From the NCBI GenBank assembly GCA_017521125.1, contig JAFXDV010000001.1:1-64000 (forward strand): a stretch of DNA of 64,000 bases, in the 5' to 3' direction. This stretch comes from Clostridia bacterium (lineage in GTDB: Bacteria; Bacillota; Clostridia; Oscillospirales; Acutalibacteraceae). A model generated the notes under the pieces. It had not been told where the DNA came from. It saw only the letters and a list, made by a program, of their open reading frames with translations, and did not search any database. Shown here piece after piece: positions 1 to 7,172 of this stretch. Made by a program: the position numbers and the translations under genes. The stretch's first letter is position 1. Every line of letters begins with the position of its first letter.

Positions 1-141
1 GACGTGGCCGAGCAGCTTGCTCAGCTCTTGGAAGAACTCAAGAAAGAAAAAGACTCATTTAAAGATATGGGAATTGACTACGAAGAAAAAGCCTTCTATG
101 ACATTCTCAACGTTGTAGCACGAAAGTATGAGTTTGAGTAA
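1..141 (+). CDS. hsdR: Type I restriction enzyme R subunit, C-terminal end (partial)
   Basis: An open frame runs from the window edge to a TAA at 139-141, giving 46 residues. The last part reads EEKAFYDILNVVARKYEFE, which resembles the extreme C-terminus of HsdR, the ATP-dependent translocase/endonuclease subunit of type I restriction-modification. The preceding Glu/Lys-rich helix (QLLEELKKEKDSFKDMG) also fits the HsdR tail helical region. The helicase and nuclease domains and the hsdM/hsdS genes lie outside the window, so the assignment rests on this short tail only. The gene overlaps the next ORF by 14 bases, suggesting translational coupling. Confidence 0.72.
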   Translation, partial: DVAEQLAQLLEELKKEKDSFKDMGIDYEEKAFYDILNVVARKYEFE

Positions 142-1189
142 ACAAGAAACACTACAATATTCACTACGCGATGAGTATCGCCATAGCGAATTTGATCCTT
201 CAAAAGCAAGAATTAAAAACAAGTATATTTACAACCAAGAGAATATTTTCGCAAAATCAATATTAAGTAATATTATTATTTCGTTCGAACAATTTTTAGC
301 CTCGATATATGAAACTTTAGTTTTATTTCATCCTAAATGCTATTTTGAAGATAAAAAAATTGCCGTTTGTGAACTGATAGATGGCGACTTGGGTGACATT
401 TTAAAAAGAATGATTGATCGTGAAGTAGAATCAAATATTTTTGATTCTTTAAACGCTCTTGATAGAATCAAAGAAAAAAGTAGTGTAGATGTAGACAGAT
501 TCATCCCTATACGTAAGGAGTTCGAAGAGATTTATTACAGAAGAAATATATTCGTTCATAACAATGGCTATGTTAACGAAAAATATTTAGGAAATGTAGA
601 TAAAAAATATAAAGAAAATCTTTCTGTAGGCAAAAAATTAGTTTGTGATGGATATTATTTAGATAATGCGATTTCAGTTCTGTATAAAATTACCGCTTCT
701 CTGCACTATGAAATTCTCAATGCTATTGGAGCCGATGCAGAACATTATGATTCTTTAGCAAACTTAGGATTTGAATCTTTGCAAAATAAAAATTATTCCT
801 TAGCTGAATACATTTATGGGATATTAAGAAGACATCGTACATTCCAATATATTAACAAAGCGATGTATGAGGTAAACTATATAAACGCATTAAAATTACA
901 AGGTAAAGATGTTACAAAATTATTAGAATCGTTTGATGTATCAATAGCTACAGATGATTATAAAATAGCTAAAGAATGTCTTCTAGATAATAATGATAAA
1001 GTATATGAGATGTTAACACGCACTTATCCAGAAAGTTTCAGTGCCTGGATGATTAGAGAATGGCCCATATTTATAAAATTTAGAGAAACTGAACTCTATG
1101 AAAAATTCATAAGTGAACATAAAGAAGATTTTGATAAATTTTTATTCGAGAAAGAAGCAGAAGATGAACACTTAGAAGAAGTGTTGTAA
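128..1189 (+). CDS. HEPN-domain-like protein coupled to hsdR
   Basis: This 353-residue soluble protein has no recognisable close family. Residues about 45-200 look all-helical and hold RRNIFVHNNG near residue 138, an R-x4-H motif of the type that forms the active site of HEPN ribonucleases. An acidic, helical C-terminal half (about 205-353) contains TPR-like stretches (YDSLANLGFESLQNKNYSLAEYIYGI begins this part). The ATG lies inside the end of hsdR and has only a weak ribosome site, so translation is probably coupled. HEPN proteins often act as toxins or defence effectors next to restriction systems; that role is inferred here. It could instead be a substrate-free accessory protein. Base composition is more AT-rich than the metabolic genes to the right, which fits a transferable defence locus. 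Confidence 0.6.
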   Translation: MSLSKQETLQYSLRDEYRHSEFDPSKARIKNKYIYNQENIFAKSILSNIIISFEQFLASIYETLVLFHPKCYFEDKKIAVCELIDGDLGDILKRMIDREVESNIFDSLNALDRIKEKSSVDVDRFIPIRKEFEEIYYRRNIFVHNNGYVNEKYLGNVDKKYKENLSVGKKLVCDGYYLDNAISVLYKITASLHYEILNAIGADAEHYDSLANLGFESLQNKNYSLAEYIYGILRRHRTFQYINKAMYEVNYINALKLQGKDVTKLLESFDVSIATDDYKIAKECLLDNNDKVYEMLTRTYPESFSAWMIREWPIFIKFRETELYEKFISEHKEDFDKFLFEKEAEDEHLEEVL

Positions 1190-1276
1190 ATGAAACAAGG
1201 CATCATATTTGAAAGTGCGGCGACTTGTTTTTTGTTAAATATGTCGTTTATAACTTCACACATTCGTAAAACGCAA

Positions 1277-1306
1277 CCTCCTTTGCTACAATATAGGCAA
1301 AGGAGG
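1277..1306 (+). promoter_or_regulatory. Hairpin sequestering a Shine-Dalgarno site
   Basis: Perfect 10-bp arms CCTCCTTTGC (1277-1286) and GCAAAGGAGG (1297-1306) flank a 10-nt loop. The right arm contains the AGGAGG ribosome site of the ATG at 1314, so the folded RNA would hide it. This is seen directly; regulation is inferred. Confidence 0.6.
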
Positions 1307-1313
1307 TAATTTT

Positions 1314-1400
1314 ATGGCAAACTTTATTGAAGAATTTTATTACGGCAATCTCGATCCGCAGGCGCGCAGTACCAACACGCTGAATACCAACGATTATTAA
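1314..1400 (+). pseudogene. Truncated small protein of the FIEELYYGN type
   Basis: ATG at 1314 with a strong AGGAGG site eight bases upstream starts a 28-residue peptide, MANFIEEFYYGNLDPQARS followed by nine unrelated residues and a stop. The first 19 residues resemble the start of small proteins (around 70-100 residues, possibly DUF6809) common in Clostridia mobile elements. The frame is broken where IS3-type transposase sequence begins at about 1367, so the rest of the gene is missing. Whether the peptide is still made is unknown. Confidence 0.5.
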
Positions 1401-1639
1401 CAGAGCATAACATTATTGAAAGTATGTCTCGAAAGGGTAACTGTATGGATAACGGTGCTATGGAAAACTTTTTTGGTAGATTAAAGGTTGAAATGTTCTA
1501 CGGTGAAAAATTCGAAAGCGTTAACGCTTTCATTGATGAATTAAAGAAATATATTCATTATTACAACAACGAAAGATTTTCCTTAAAACTAAAAGGAATG
1601 AGCCCGGTTCAATACCGCGCTCATTCACTTACAATTTAA
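1367..1639 (+). pseudogene. IS3-family transposase OrfB, C-terminal fragment
   Basis: From 1367 one frame encodes QYQHAEYQRLLTEHNI and continues through SRKGNCMDNGAMENFFGRLK and YYNNERFSLKLKGMSPVQYR. This is the C-terminal third of the DDE integrase domain of IS3/IS150-group transposases, including the last catalytic Glu in the ENFFGRLK block. The first two catalytic Asp residues and OrfA are absent, so it cannot be active. An ATG at 1424 would give a 71-residue product, but this is only an internal Met. The fragment is fused abruptly to the small ORF at 1314, pointing to a deletion after insertion. Confidence 0.85.
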
Positions 1640-1674
1640 TATTTAATTTTGTCTAAACTTTGGGGTTCACTTCA
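1367..1674 (+). mobile_element. IS3/IS150-type insertion sequence remnant
   Basis: It consists of the transposase fragment plus a right-end sequence at 1650-1674 (TGTCTAAACTTTGGGGTTCA...) that resembles the terminal repeat of IS3/IS150-group elements. No matching left end is seen, so only the right part remains. Confidence 0.7.
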
Positions 1675-1701
1675 AAGTACATCTGCGTATTTTTTATCAT
1701 T

Positions 1702-2781
1702 TTAACTATTTTTTGATGTCAAACAGTATTTGTTCCAAAACCGTTTAATGCCGGTGAAGAGGTGTTTTTCCATCCACAGTGTACCATAATAATGGATAAG
1801 TCCCACCAAAATTACAGCAACTGCATAGAGGCCGATGATCTTACCGCTCCACAAAGTTTCGGTAATGCTGTGGCGGAAAATTAGAATAACACCATAATGT
1901 ACTAAATAGAGAGACAGACTGAAGTCGCCTAAAAAATCTATAAATTTAATTTTGTTCATTATAACTGCCAAATAGCTCTTGCCGGACATACCGATAACCA
2001 AGGAAATAACAAAGATTAAGGAAACAAGCCATTGATAGTTGCGCGTTTCACGATTAAACATAATTATTGTTGCTATTACGTGGAGTGAAATCTCCACAAT
2101 GGTTACGATAGAAGCGCCCAATGCAGATAACTGTTTTTCGGAGAATTTAGCAGAAAGTTTATAGCAATAATAACCAAGGCACATACCGATATATGTACGG
2201 AAGACGGAAAGAGTTGTCCATCCGATCCAAACCTGATGATCTCCGCTTTCCAAATGACGCCATACACCGTAAAAGAAAATAAGTGAAACCGGCATTATCC
2301 AGTCTCTGAACCATCTGGTCTTATCGTAGTATAACAGACCCCAAATGACAAGTCCCACGATACACAAGGCCCCCATTGTCCAAGCAGGGCCGTTAAACAA
2401 AGGCATATTGTCGTTCATACCATTGATTTTTATAAGCAGTAGTTCCCAAATGTCACCACTGAAATAATCGGCATGTTGCGTAAGCGAAAAACATCTATCT
2501 ATCCATAGGCGTTTAACAACAAAAACAAACAAGAAACCGGTAAGCGCCCACGGAAACATTCTGGAAAATCTTTTAACTCCGTATTGTATAGGGGTTAAAA
2601 GATTGGCAGTATGCTCTTTTTTCTCAAATGATTTAAACAAGAACATTCCCGCACAAATCAGGTAAAATTCTACCGCCATATATCCTCCTGGCAGTCCACC
2701 TTTCAGATGATAGGCAATATGATAAAAAACGATGATGAACGAGTAATAGAACTTGAAAAAATGCACGGTACGATTTTTTAT
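1702..2781 (-). CDS. Membrane acyltransferase (acyltransferase 3 / OafA-like)
   Basis: The protein is an about 360-residue integral membrane protein with roughly ten hydrophobic segments. The N-terminus (KNRTVHFFKFYYSFIIVFYH...GGYMAVEFYLICAGMFL) matches the acyltransferase-3 pattern: R/H near the first helix, then the G-x-x-x-V-E-x-F-x-x-x-G loop. Such enzymes O-acylate cell-surface polysaccharides or lipids. An upstream in-frame ATG at 2955 would lie above the promoter and terminator at 2843-2918 and is rejected. The best placed ribosome site, AAAGGGG (2790-2796), sits before an ATA codon at 2781 where relatives would have ATG-AAA-AAT; a TTG at 2799 is the alternative. The gene is therefore either poorly translated or uses an unusual start. 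Confidence 0.75.
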   Translation of the reverse strand: MKNRTVHFFKFYYSFIIVFYHIAYHLKGGLPGGYMAVEFYLICAGMFLFKSFEKKEHTANLLTPIQYGVKRFSRMFPWALTGFLFVFVVKRLWIDRCFSLTQHADYFSGDIWELLLIKINGMNDNMPLFNGPAWTMGALCIVGLVIWGLLYYDKTRWFRDWIMPVSLIFFYGVWRHLESGDHQVWIGWTTLSVFRTYIGMCLGYYCYKLSAKFSEKQLSALGASIVTIVEISLHVIATIIMFNRETRNYQWLVSLIFVISLVIGMSGKSYLAVIMNKIKFIDFLGDFSLSLYLVHYGVILIFRHSITETLWSGKIIGLYAVAVILVGLIHYYGTLWMEKHLFTGIKRFWNKYCLTSKNS

Positions 2782-2842
2782 AATAATAACCCCTTTCAAG
2801 CAAACCTGTCTTAATAGGAAGAGACATATTAGTATTGTTAAT

Positions 2843-2871
2843 ATTATATATTTAATAGCGCAATTAGTCAA
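2843..2871 (-). promoter_or_regulatory. Promoter of the acyltransferase gene
   Basis: On the minus strand TTGACT (2866-2871), a 17-base spacer and TATAAT (2843-2848). It lies between the upstream terminator and the gene, which shows the acyltransferase is transcribed separately. Confidence 0.75.
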
Positions 2872-2879
2872 GGAATTGT

Positions 2880-2918
2880 AAAAAAAGAGACTGCGCAGAT
2901 GGGAATCCATCTGCGCAG
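2880..2918 (-). terminator. Rho-independent terminator of the repeat protein gene
   Basis: Perfect 12-bp arms CTGCGCAGATGG (2891-2902) and CCATCTGCGCAG (2907-2918) with a 4-nt loop are followed on the minus strand by TCTCTTTTTTT. It begins 16 bases after the stop of the large repeat protein. Confidence 0.9.
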
Positions 2919-2933
2919 CATTAAAACATTTAA

Positions 2934-5690
2934 TTACATGGCTTCTCCAACCCATGTAGCAATTCCATCCACTACCTCGTAAACAGAATCATTTACTCTT
3001 ACAGTGGCGGTAATGAACTGAACCTCGCCGTCCTTAACAAAGAAGTCATAACCATTATAGTTGACAATACAGGTTGAATAGTCAATTACACCATTATTAA
3101 CATGGAACCAAATACCATTGAATTTTACTAATGTATCCTCGTAATCAACAACGCCATCATTTACATACATCCAGGTGCCATCAATTTTCACAAGTGTTTT
3201 GCTGTAATTGATTTCGCCGTTTTTAACGTAGAACCAATATCCATTAAACCAAACCAAATCGGTTTCATAGGAAATTTGGCCATTGTTTACATAGAACCAG
3301 ATGCCGTTGAATTTAACAAGGGTAGGATTATAGTCGATACCACCATTCTTCACGTGGAACCAAATACCGTTAAATTTAACAAGGGTATCAGTAAGATCTA
3401 ATTGGCCGTTCTTCAGGTAGTACCAGGTGCCGTTAACCTTGGTCAAGCCCGAATTGGAGGTAAGTTGGCCATTGTTAACATAGAAGGTAACGCCGTTAAA
3501 CTCTACGATATCCGGAGAATAGTTTATCTGTCCATCCTTTACATAGAACCAGATACCATTGAATTTTACGAGGGTTTTGCTTTCGTAGTCGATCTGTCCG
3601 TTATTAACGTGGAACCAGATGCCGCCGTGTTTAACAAGTGTGTTAGAATAATCTACTCTGCCCTCTTTTACATAGAACCAGGTGTTATCAATCTTAACTA
3701 AGCCTGTTTTGTTGAAGTTTACCTTACCGTTTTCAACATAGAACCAGATATCATTGAACTTAACGAAGGTTGTAGTTTTGTTAACGCTGCCATTGGTCAT
3801 ATAATACCATTCGCTGCCAACCTTTTTAAGTCCGGTATTATCTACTAATCTACCGTCTTTAGTATAGAACCAATAGCCGTTAAATTTAACAAAACCAGGT
3901 TCATAATCAATAACTCCATCCTTTACGTGGAACCAGATTCCGTTGAATTTTACCAAAGTTTCAGTAGTATCTAACTTACCATCTTTGATGTAATACCAAA
4001 CACCCGGCTCATACCAATAATCATAATTACCATAGTAGTTATCCACCTGTACAAGTGTGGTGGAGAAGTCAACCTGGCCATCCTTGGTATAGAAGGTGTA
4101 ACCATTATATTCTACAAAGCTTCTCTCATTATAAATGTAGCTATCTCTTACGTGGAACCAAATACCATTGAATTTTACTAATGTATCTGCGTAATTAATG
4201 TGGCCATCTCTAAAGTAACGCCATGTGCCGTTTACTTTCTTTAGTGTAGGCTCATTTATATAGTAGGAACATTCGGTACATCCTAAAGAAGGATGATCGC
4301 CCTCTAAATTATAGGTGTGGTTTGTATGATCTCCTTTCTTAACGAAATATAAGTCAGCCGTATCATCTTCTTCCCAAAAATAACCGTGAACTTGTACTAT
4401 GTACTCTTTATTTGCTTCTAAGAAGAACTCTCCCGACTCTTCGCCAAAATCAAAATCATCCCAGAAAATTTCATTGGCTTTTTGATCATAAATACTATAA
4501 TAGACGTAATACAAATCCTCATCATCCGAATTTTCAATTGCATATAATCCGCTGGTGCTCGGCTTTATCTTCGCATATTGATAATTGTCTTTGTAGTCTT
4601 CGTTGTCTTTATATTCAATTGTGAAAGAGCCACCTTCGTTAACTGCAGGCAACTTAGAATATTTATCATATACTGAAGTCACATAGATTGTATCACGATA
4701 TCCGCGGTGATTCATATAGTCATATACATAAACATCTTTGGTGCCGGGACCCCAGTAGCCGACGGGTTCAATCCAGAAACCTAAACCTCTGCGATCAGCC
4801 TCATCATAACTAAGGGTTTCTTTCAAACCGTTATCATAAGAGATTATATAGTCGAGAGGAGCGTCGTCTATATAAAAATTGCTCAAAATTTCGCCTTTTT
4901 GTTCTATTTGAATATCAACTATGTTTGCCTTGTTTTTCTTCATGGAAACATTTACTTTTAATTCCTTATATTCTGAATAGTTTTCAATTTCCATTAAATA
5001 CAGCTGATCCTGCTGTAATACCATTTGACTTGAACTTCTTTCACCACCGTAGAAATATGAATCAATTACCCAGCCGCCATAAGCGTCGTAAACACATATA
5101 CTATAATCTGCATCAGGGGTGGTATGACCGAAAGTTATGGTGTAGCTACCGCTCTCTTTAGCATAATACACAACATAGCCGTTGCTATGGGCCGGAACGG
5201 TAATGCTCTTAGCGCTTTCCCCTATTTCAACTGTATTGTTACGAATGGAGGAGAAAGAAACTGTTGCCTCACCGGGCAAGTACTCTCGTGCCAGAAAGTC
5301 ATCTTCCCAATATTCTTGGTAATATTCCAACGTAACTTTATACTCGCTGCCACTCATTAAATATACAGAGTCCTCACTGTGTCCCACTTGAAAATAATTG
5401 TTGTATATTTGGTTATACTCTTCAGTTTCACCCCATGAGTATATTTCCTCAATGGTAAAGCGTACATGAGCGCCAGGTACATACTCCTTAATATCATACT
5501 GGAAATTATAAAGGAATGTGTCATCAACCTGCAGTTTATAAGAAACTGATGTTTCGTCTGCAGACCAGCTGCCGTTCCATACATAATCTGCATCGTCAAC
5601 CGTGTCAGCCGAAACTGTCATTCCTGCCGCATAGGGAAGGATGGTCAGCATCATAACGACACATAGTAATGCTGCTAATACTTTCTTCAT
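2934..5690 (-). CDS. Secreted surface protein with about 20 aromatic 21-residue repeats
   Basis: The 918-residue product starts MKKVLAALLCVVMML..., a clear signal peptide ending near SADT. The ATG at 5690 is chosen because GGAGG lies just before it; the upstream TTG at 5705 overlaps that ribosome site. Residues about 30-465 are acidic and Tyr-rich, with two stretches that look like PPC-type beta domains (ending FFLEANKEYIVQVHGYF in the second) around a bacterial Ig-like segment. From about residue 485 to the end come some 20 repeats of the form LVKFNGIWFHVKDGVIDYEPT, reminiscent of cell-wall or glucan-binding aromatic repeats. There is no LPXTG or SLH anchor, so repeat-mediated surface attachment is inferred. 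It has its own promoter and terminator and is not in an operon. The substrate or ligand is unknown. Confidence 0.8.
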   Translation of the reverse strand: MKKVLAALLCVVMMLTILPYAAGMTVSADTVDDADYVWNGSWSADETSVSYKLQVDDTFLYNFQYDIKEYVPGAHVRFTIEEIYSWGETEEYNQIYNNYFQVGHSEDSVYLMSGSEYKVTLEYYQEYWEDDFLAREYLPGEATVSFSSIRNNTVEIGESAKSITVPAHSNGYVVYYAKESGSYTITFGHTTPDADYSICVYDAYGGWVIDSYFYGGERSSSQMVLQQDQLYLMEIENYSEYKELKVNVSMKKNKANIVDIQIEQKGEILSNFYIDDAPLDYIISYDNGLKETLSYDEADRRGLGFWIEPVGYWGPGTKDVYVYDYMNHRGYRDTIYVTSVYDKYSKLPAVNEGGSFTIEYKDNEDYKDNYQYAKIKPSTSGLYAIENSDDEDLYYVYYSIYDQKANEIFWDDFDFGEESGEFFLEANKEYIVQVHGYFWEEDDTADLYFVKKGDHTNHTYNLEGDHPSLGCTECSYYINEPTLKKVNGTWRYFRDGHINYADTLVKFNGIWFHVRDSYIYNERSFVEYNGYTFYTKDGQVDFSTTLVQVDNYYGNYDYWYEPGVWYYIKDGKLDTTETLVKFNGIWFHVKDGVIDYEPGFVKFNGYWFYTKDGRLVDNTGLKKVGSEWYYMTNGSVNKTTTFVKFNDIWFYVENGKVNFNKTGLVKIDNTWFYVKEGRVDYSNTLVKHGGIWFHVNNGQIDYESKTLVKFNGIWFYVKDGQINYSPDIVEFNGVTFYVNNGQLTSNSGLTKVNGTWYYLKNGQLDLTDTLVKFNGIWFHVKNGGIDYNPTLVKFNGIWFYVNNGQISYETDLVWFNGYWFYVKNGEINYSKTLVKIDGTWMYVNDGVVDYEDTLVKFNGIWFHVNNGVIDYSTCIVNYNGYDFFVKDGEVQFITATVRVNDSVYEVVDGIATWVGEAM

Positions 5691-5816
5691 TCTTAATTCC
5701 TCCAACTCTTATAAATTTTTACCTGTCGAACTTTCTAAATAAGAAAGTATACATACTCCTCAACCAGTACCCCTCGATAATAAATACTCGTTAAAAGATG
5801 TATTGACATTAATTAT

Positions 5817-5845
5817 ATTATATAATTAAAACAACAATCTGTCAA
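5817..5845 (-). promoter_or_regulatory. Promoter of the repeat protein gene
   Basis: Perfect consensus on the minus strand: TTGACA (5840-5845), 17-base spacer, TATAAT (5817-5822). It implies a leader of about 120 bases before the ATG at 5690. Confidence 0.8.
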
Positions 5846-5871
5846 GGTATGATCGACCACGACAACAAGCG

Positions 5872-5912
5872 GAAATTAAGGAGGAAGTGAACAGAAAGCC
5901 CCCCTTAATTTC
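5872..5912. repeat. Unexplained inverted repeat
   Basis: GAAATTAAGG (5872-5881) and CCTTAATTTC (5903-5912) are perfect 10-bp arms around 21 bases, in the gap upstream of the repeat-protein promoter. No T-tract follows closely on either strand, so it is not an obvious terminator. Confidence 0.45.
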
Positions 5913-5945
5913 ATAGCTAAAAACCAACTACTAATCAAGTAATAA

Positions 5946-5976
5946 ACACCCCGTGTTCAATTAAACACGGGGTGTT
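5946..5976 (-). terminator. Terminator of ddh
   Basis: ACACCCCGTGTT (5946-5957) and AACACGGGGTGT (5964-5975) form a strong hairpin 10 bases after the ddh stop; the minus strand continues TTTATTACTTG. Confidence 0.8.
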
Positions 5977-5985
5977 TTCGTATGT

Positions 5986-6969
5986 TTAAAGCATTGTTTT
6001 TATGAGTTCCTCGAAGGTTTTTTCGCTAAGGTATTTGGGGGCAATGTCAAATACGGTCATACATCCGCTTTCGCCTTTTTTATTCAGGCGGTAGGCGGCC
6101 CTTGCATATGCGGTAAGGACGGATGCAGTAAACTCAGGGTTAGAATCAAGTTTCAGGCTATACTCGATGATGTGTTGATTCTCGCTATTTAAACCGGTTT
6201 TTCCGCTTCTGATAACAAATCCACCGTGTGGAATACCGCTATGGTCTCTCTTTAATTCTTCCTCGGTAATAAAGTGAACTATTGTATCATAGTCGGCAAA
6301 GTAATTTGGCATTGTTACGATTTCTTTTTCAATTCTTTTAAGGTCTGCGCCTTCTTCGGCAACAACAAAGCATTCTCTTAAATGCTTTTGTCGGGCTGTT
6401 AGCTCCGGTGCTTTGCCGCTTCGTACGGCTTCCAAAGCAGAGTCTACAGGAATGGTATACTGTTTTGCGTCCTTTACGCCCTCAATTCTTCTGATAGCAT
6501 CAGAATGTCCCTGGCTTACTCCTTTGCCCCAGAAGGTATAATCTTTGCCATTGGGTAAAATTGCAGATGAATACATTCTGTTAACAGAAAACATTCCCGG
6601 GTCCCAACCAACCGATATTACTCCAACCTTACCTGAGGCAAGTGCAGTCTCGTTTACGTTGGCAAAATGCTCAGGTATTTTTGCGTGGGTATCAAAGCTA
6701 TCCACCACGTTAAAGTATTTTGCAAGTTCCGGAGTTTGCTTTGGAAGGTCGGTAGCACTTCCACCGCAGATAACCATAACGTCAATTTTGTCGGTCCATT
6801 CTAAAACGTCCCTAGTGTTTACAACAGGAACGTTTTCAGAGTTTATTTTTACGCTTTTCGGATCACGGCGAGTAAAAATTGCAACAAGCTCCATATCACT
6901 TGTCGCATTTACTGCGCACTCCACTCCCCTTGCGAGATTTCCATATCCATAAATACCAATTCTAATCAT
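5986..6969 (-). CDS. ddh: meso-Diaminopimelate D-dehydrogenase
   Basis: The 327-residue product matches the usual length of this NADPH-dependent enzyme, which interconverts L-tetrahydrodipicolinate and meso-diaminopimelate in one step for lysine and peptidoglycan synthesis. Visible features are the N-terminal Rossmann motif RIGIYGYGNLARGVE, the block VVDSFDTHAKIPEH, and the signature GWDPGMFSVNRMYSSAILP followed by TFWGKGVSQGHSDA and the C-terminal NPEFTASVLTAYARAAYRL. Start at 6969 has AAAGGAAAT upstream. It is monocistronic with its own promoter and terminator. Such organisms often use this shortcut instead of the acetylase or succinylase routes; whether those are also present cannot be seen here. 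Confidence 0.96.
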   Translation of the reverse strand: MIRIGIYGYGNLARGVECAVNATSDMELVAIFTRRDPKSVKINSENVPVVNTRDVLEWTDKIDVMVICGGSATDLPKQTPELAKYFNVVDSFDTHAKIPEHFANVNETALASGKVGVISVGWDPGMFSVNRMYSSAILPNGKDYTFWGKGVSQGHSDAIRRIEGVKDAKQYTIPVDSALEAVRSGKAPELTARQKHLRECFVVAEEGADLKRIEKEIVTMPNYFADYDTIVHFITEEELKRDHSGIPHGGFVIRSGKTGLNSENQHIIEYSLKLDSNPEFTASVLTAYARAAYRLNKKGESGCMTVFDIAPKYLSEKTFEELIKTML

Positions 6970-7027
6970 CTTTTATTTCCTTTCTCATCAGATAAATGAT
7001 GTGAAAAATCTTAAAACTACAGTTTAT

Positions 7028-7057
7028 ATTTTACTACTTTTATAATATCCTTGTCAA
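7028..7057 (-). promoter_or_regulatory. Promoter of ddh
   Basis: Minus strand TTGACA (7052-7057), 18-base spacer, TAAAAT (7028-7033), about 60 bases before the ddh ATG. Confidence 0.65.
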
Positions 7058-7100
7058 CAATCATTATAACATTTTTTCAACCTATCAACCTACTTAACTA

Positions 7101-7129
7101 TTGACTTATTTTTTAGATACAATTATAAT
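7101..7129 (+). promoter_or_regulatory. Promoter of the GH3 gene
   Basis: TTGACT (7101-7106), 17-base spacer, TATAAT (7124-7129), 44 bases before the ATG at 7173. Confidence 0.8.
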
Positions 7130-7172
7130 ACAATTAAGTTAATATAATGTCAAATCTTTAGAAGGAGATTTT

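Noticed and set aside
2782-2955. N-terminal extension of the acyltransferase up to an ATG at 2955
   Set aside because: It would cross the terminator at 2880-2918 and the promoter at 2843-2871, and the extra residues do not match the family.
3402-3701. Open frame on the plus strand across the repeat region of the surface protein
   Set aside because: Antisense shadow of the minus-strand repeat coding sequence, with no ribosome site or own promoter.
5882-5918. GTG micro-ORF behind AAGGAGG within the inverted repeat
   Set aside because: Only about nine codons, with poor spacing to the ribosome site and no similarity noticed.
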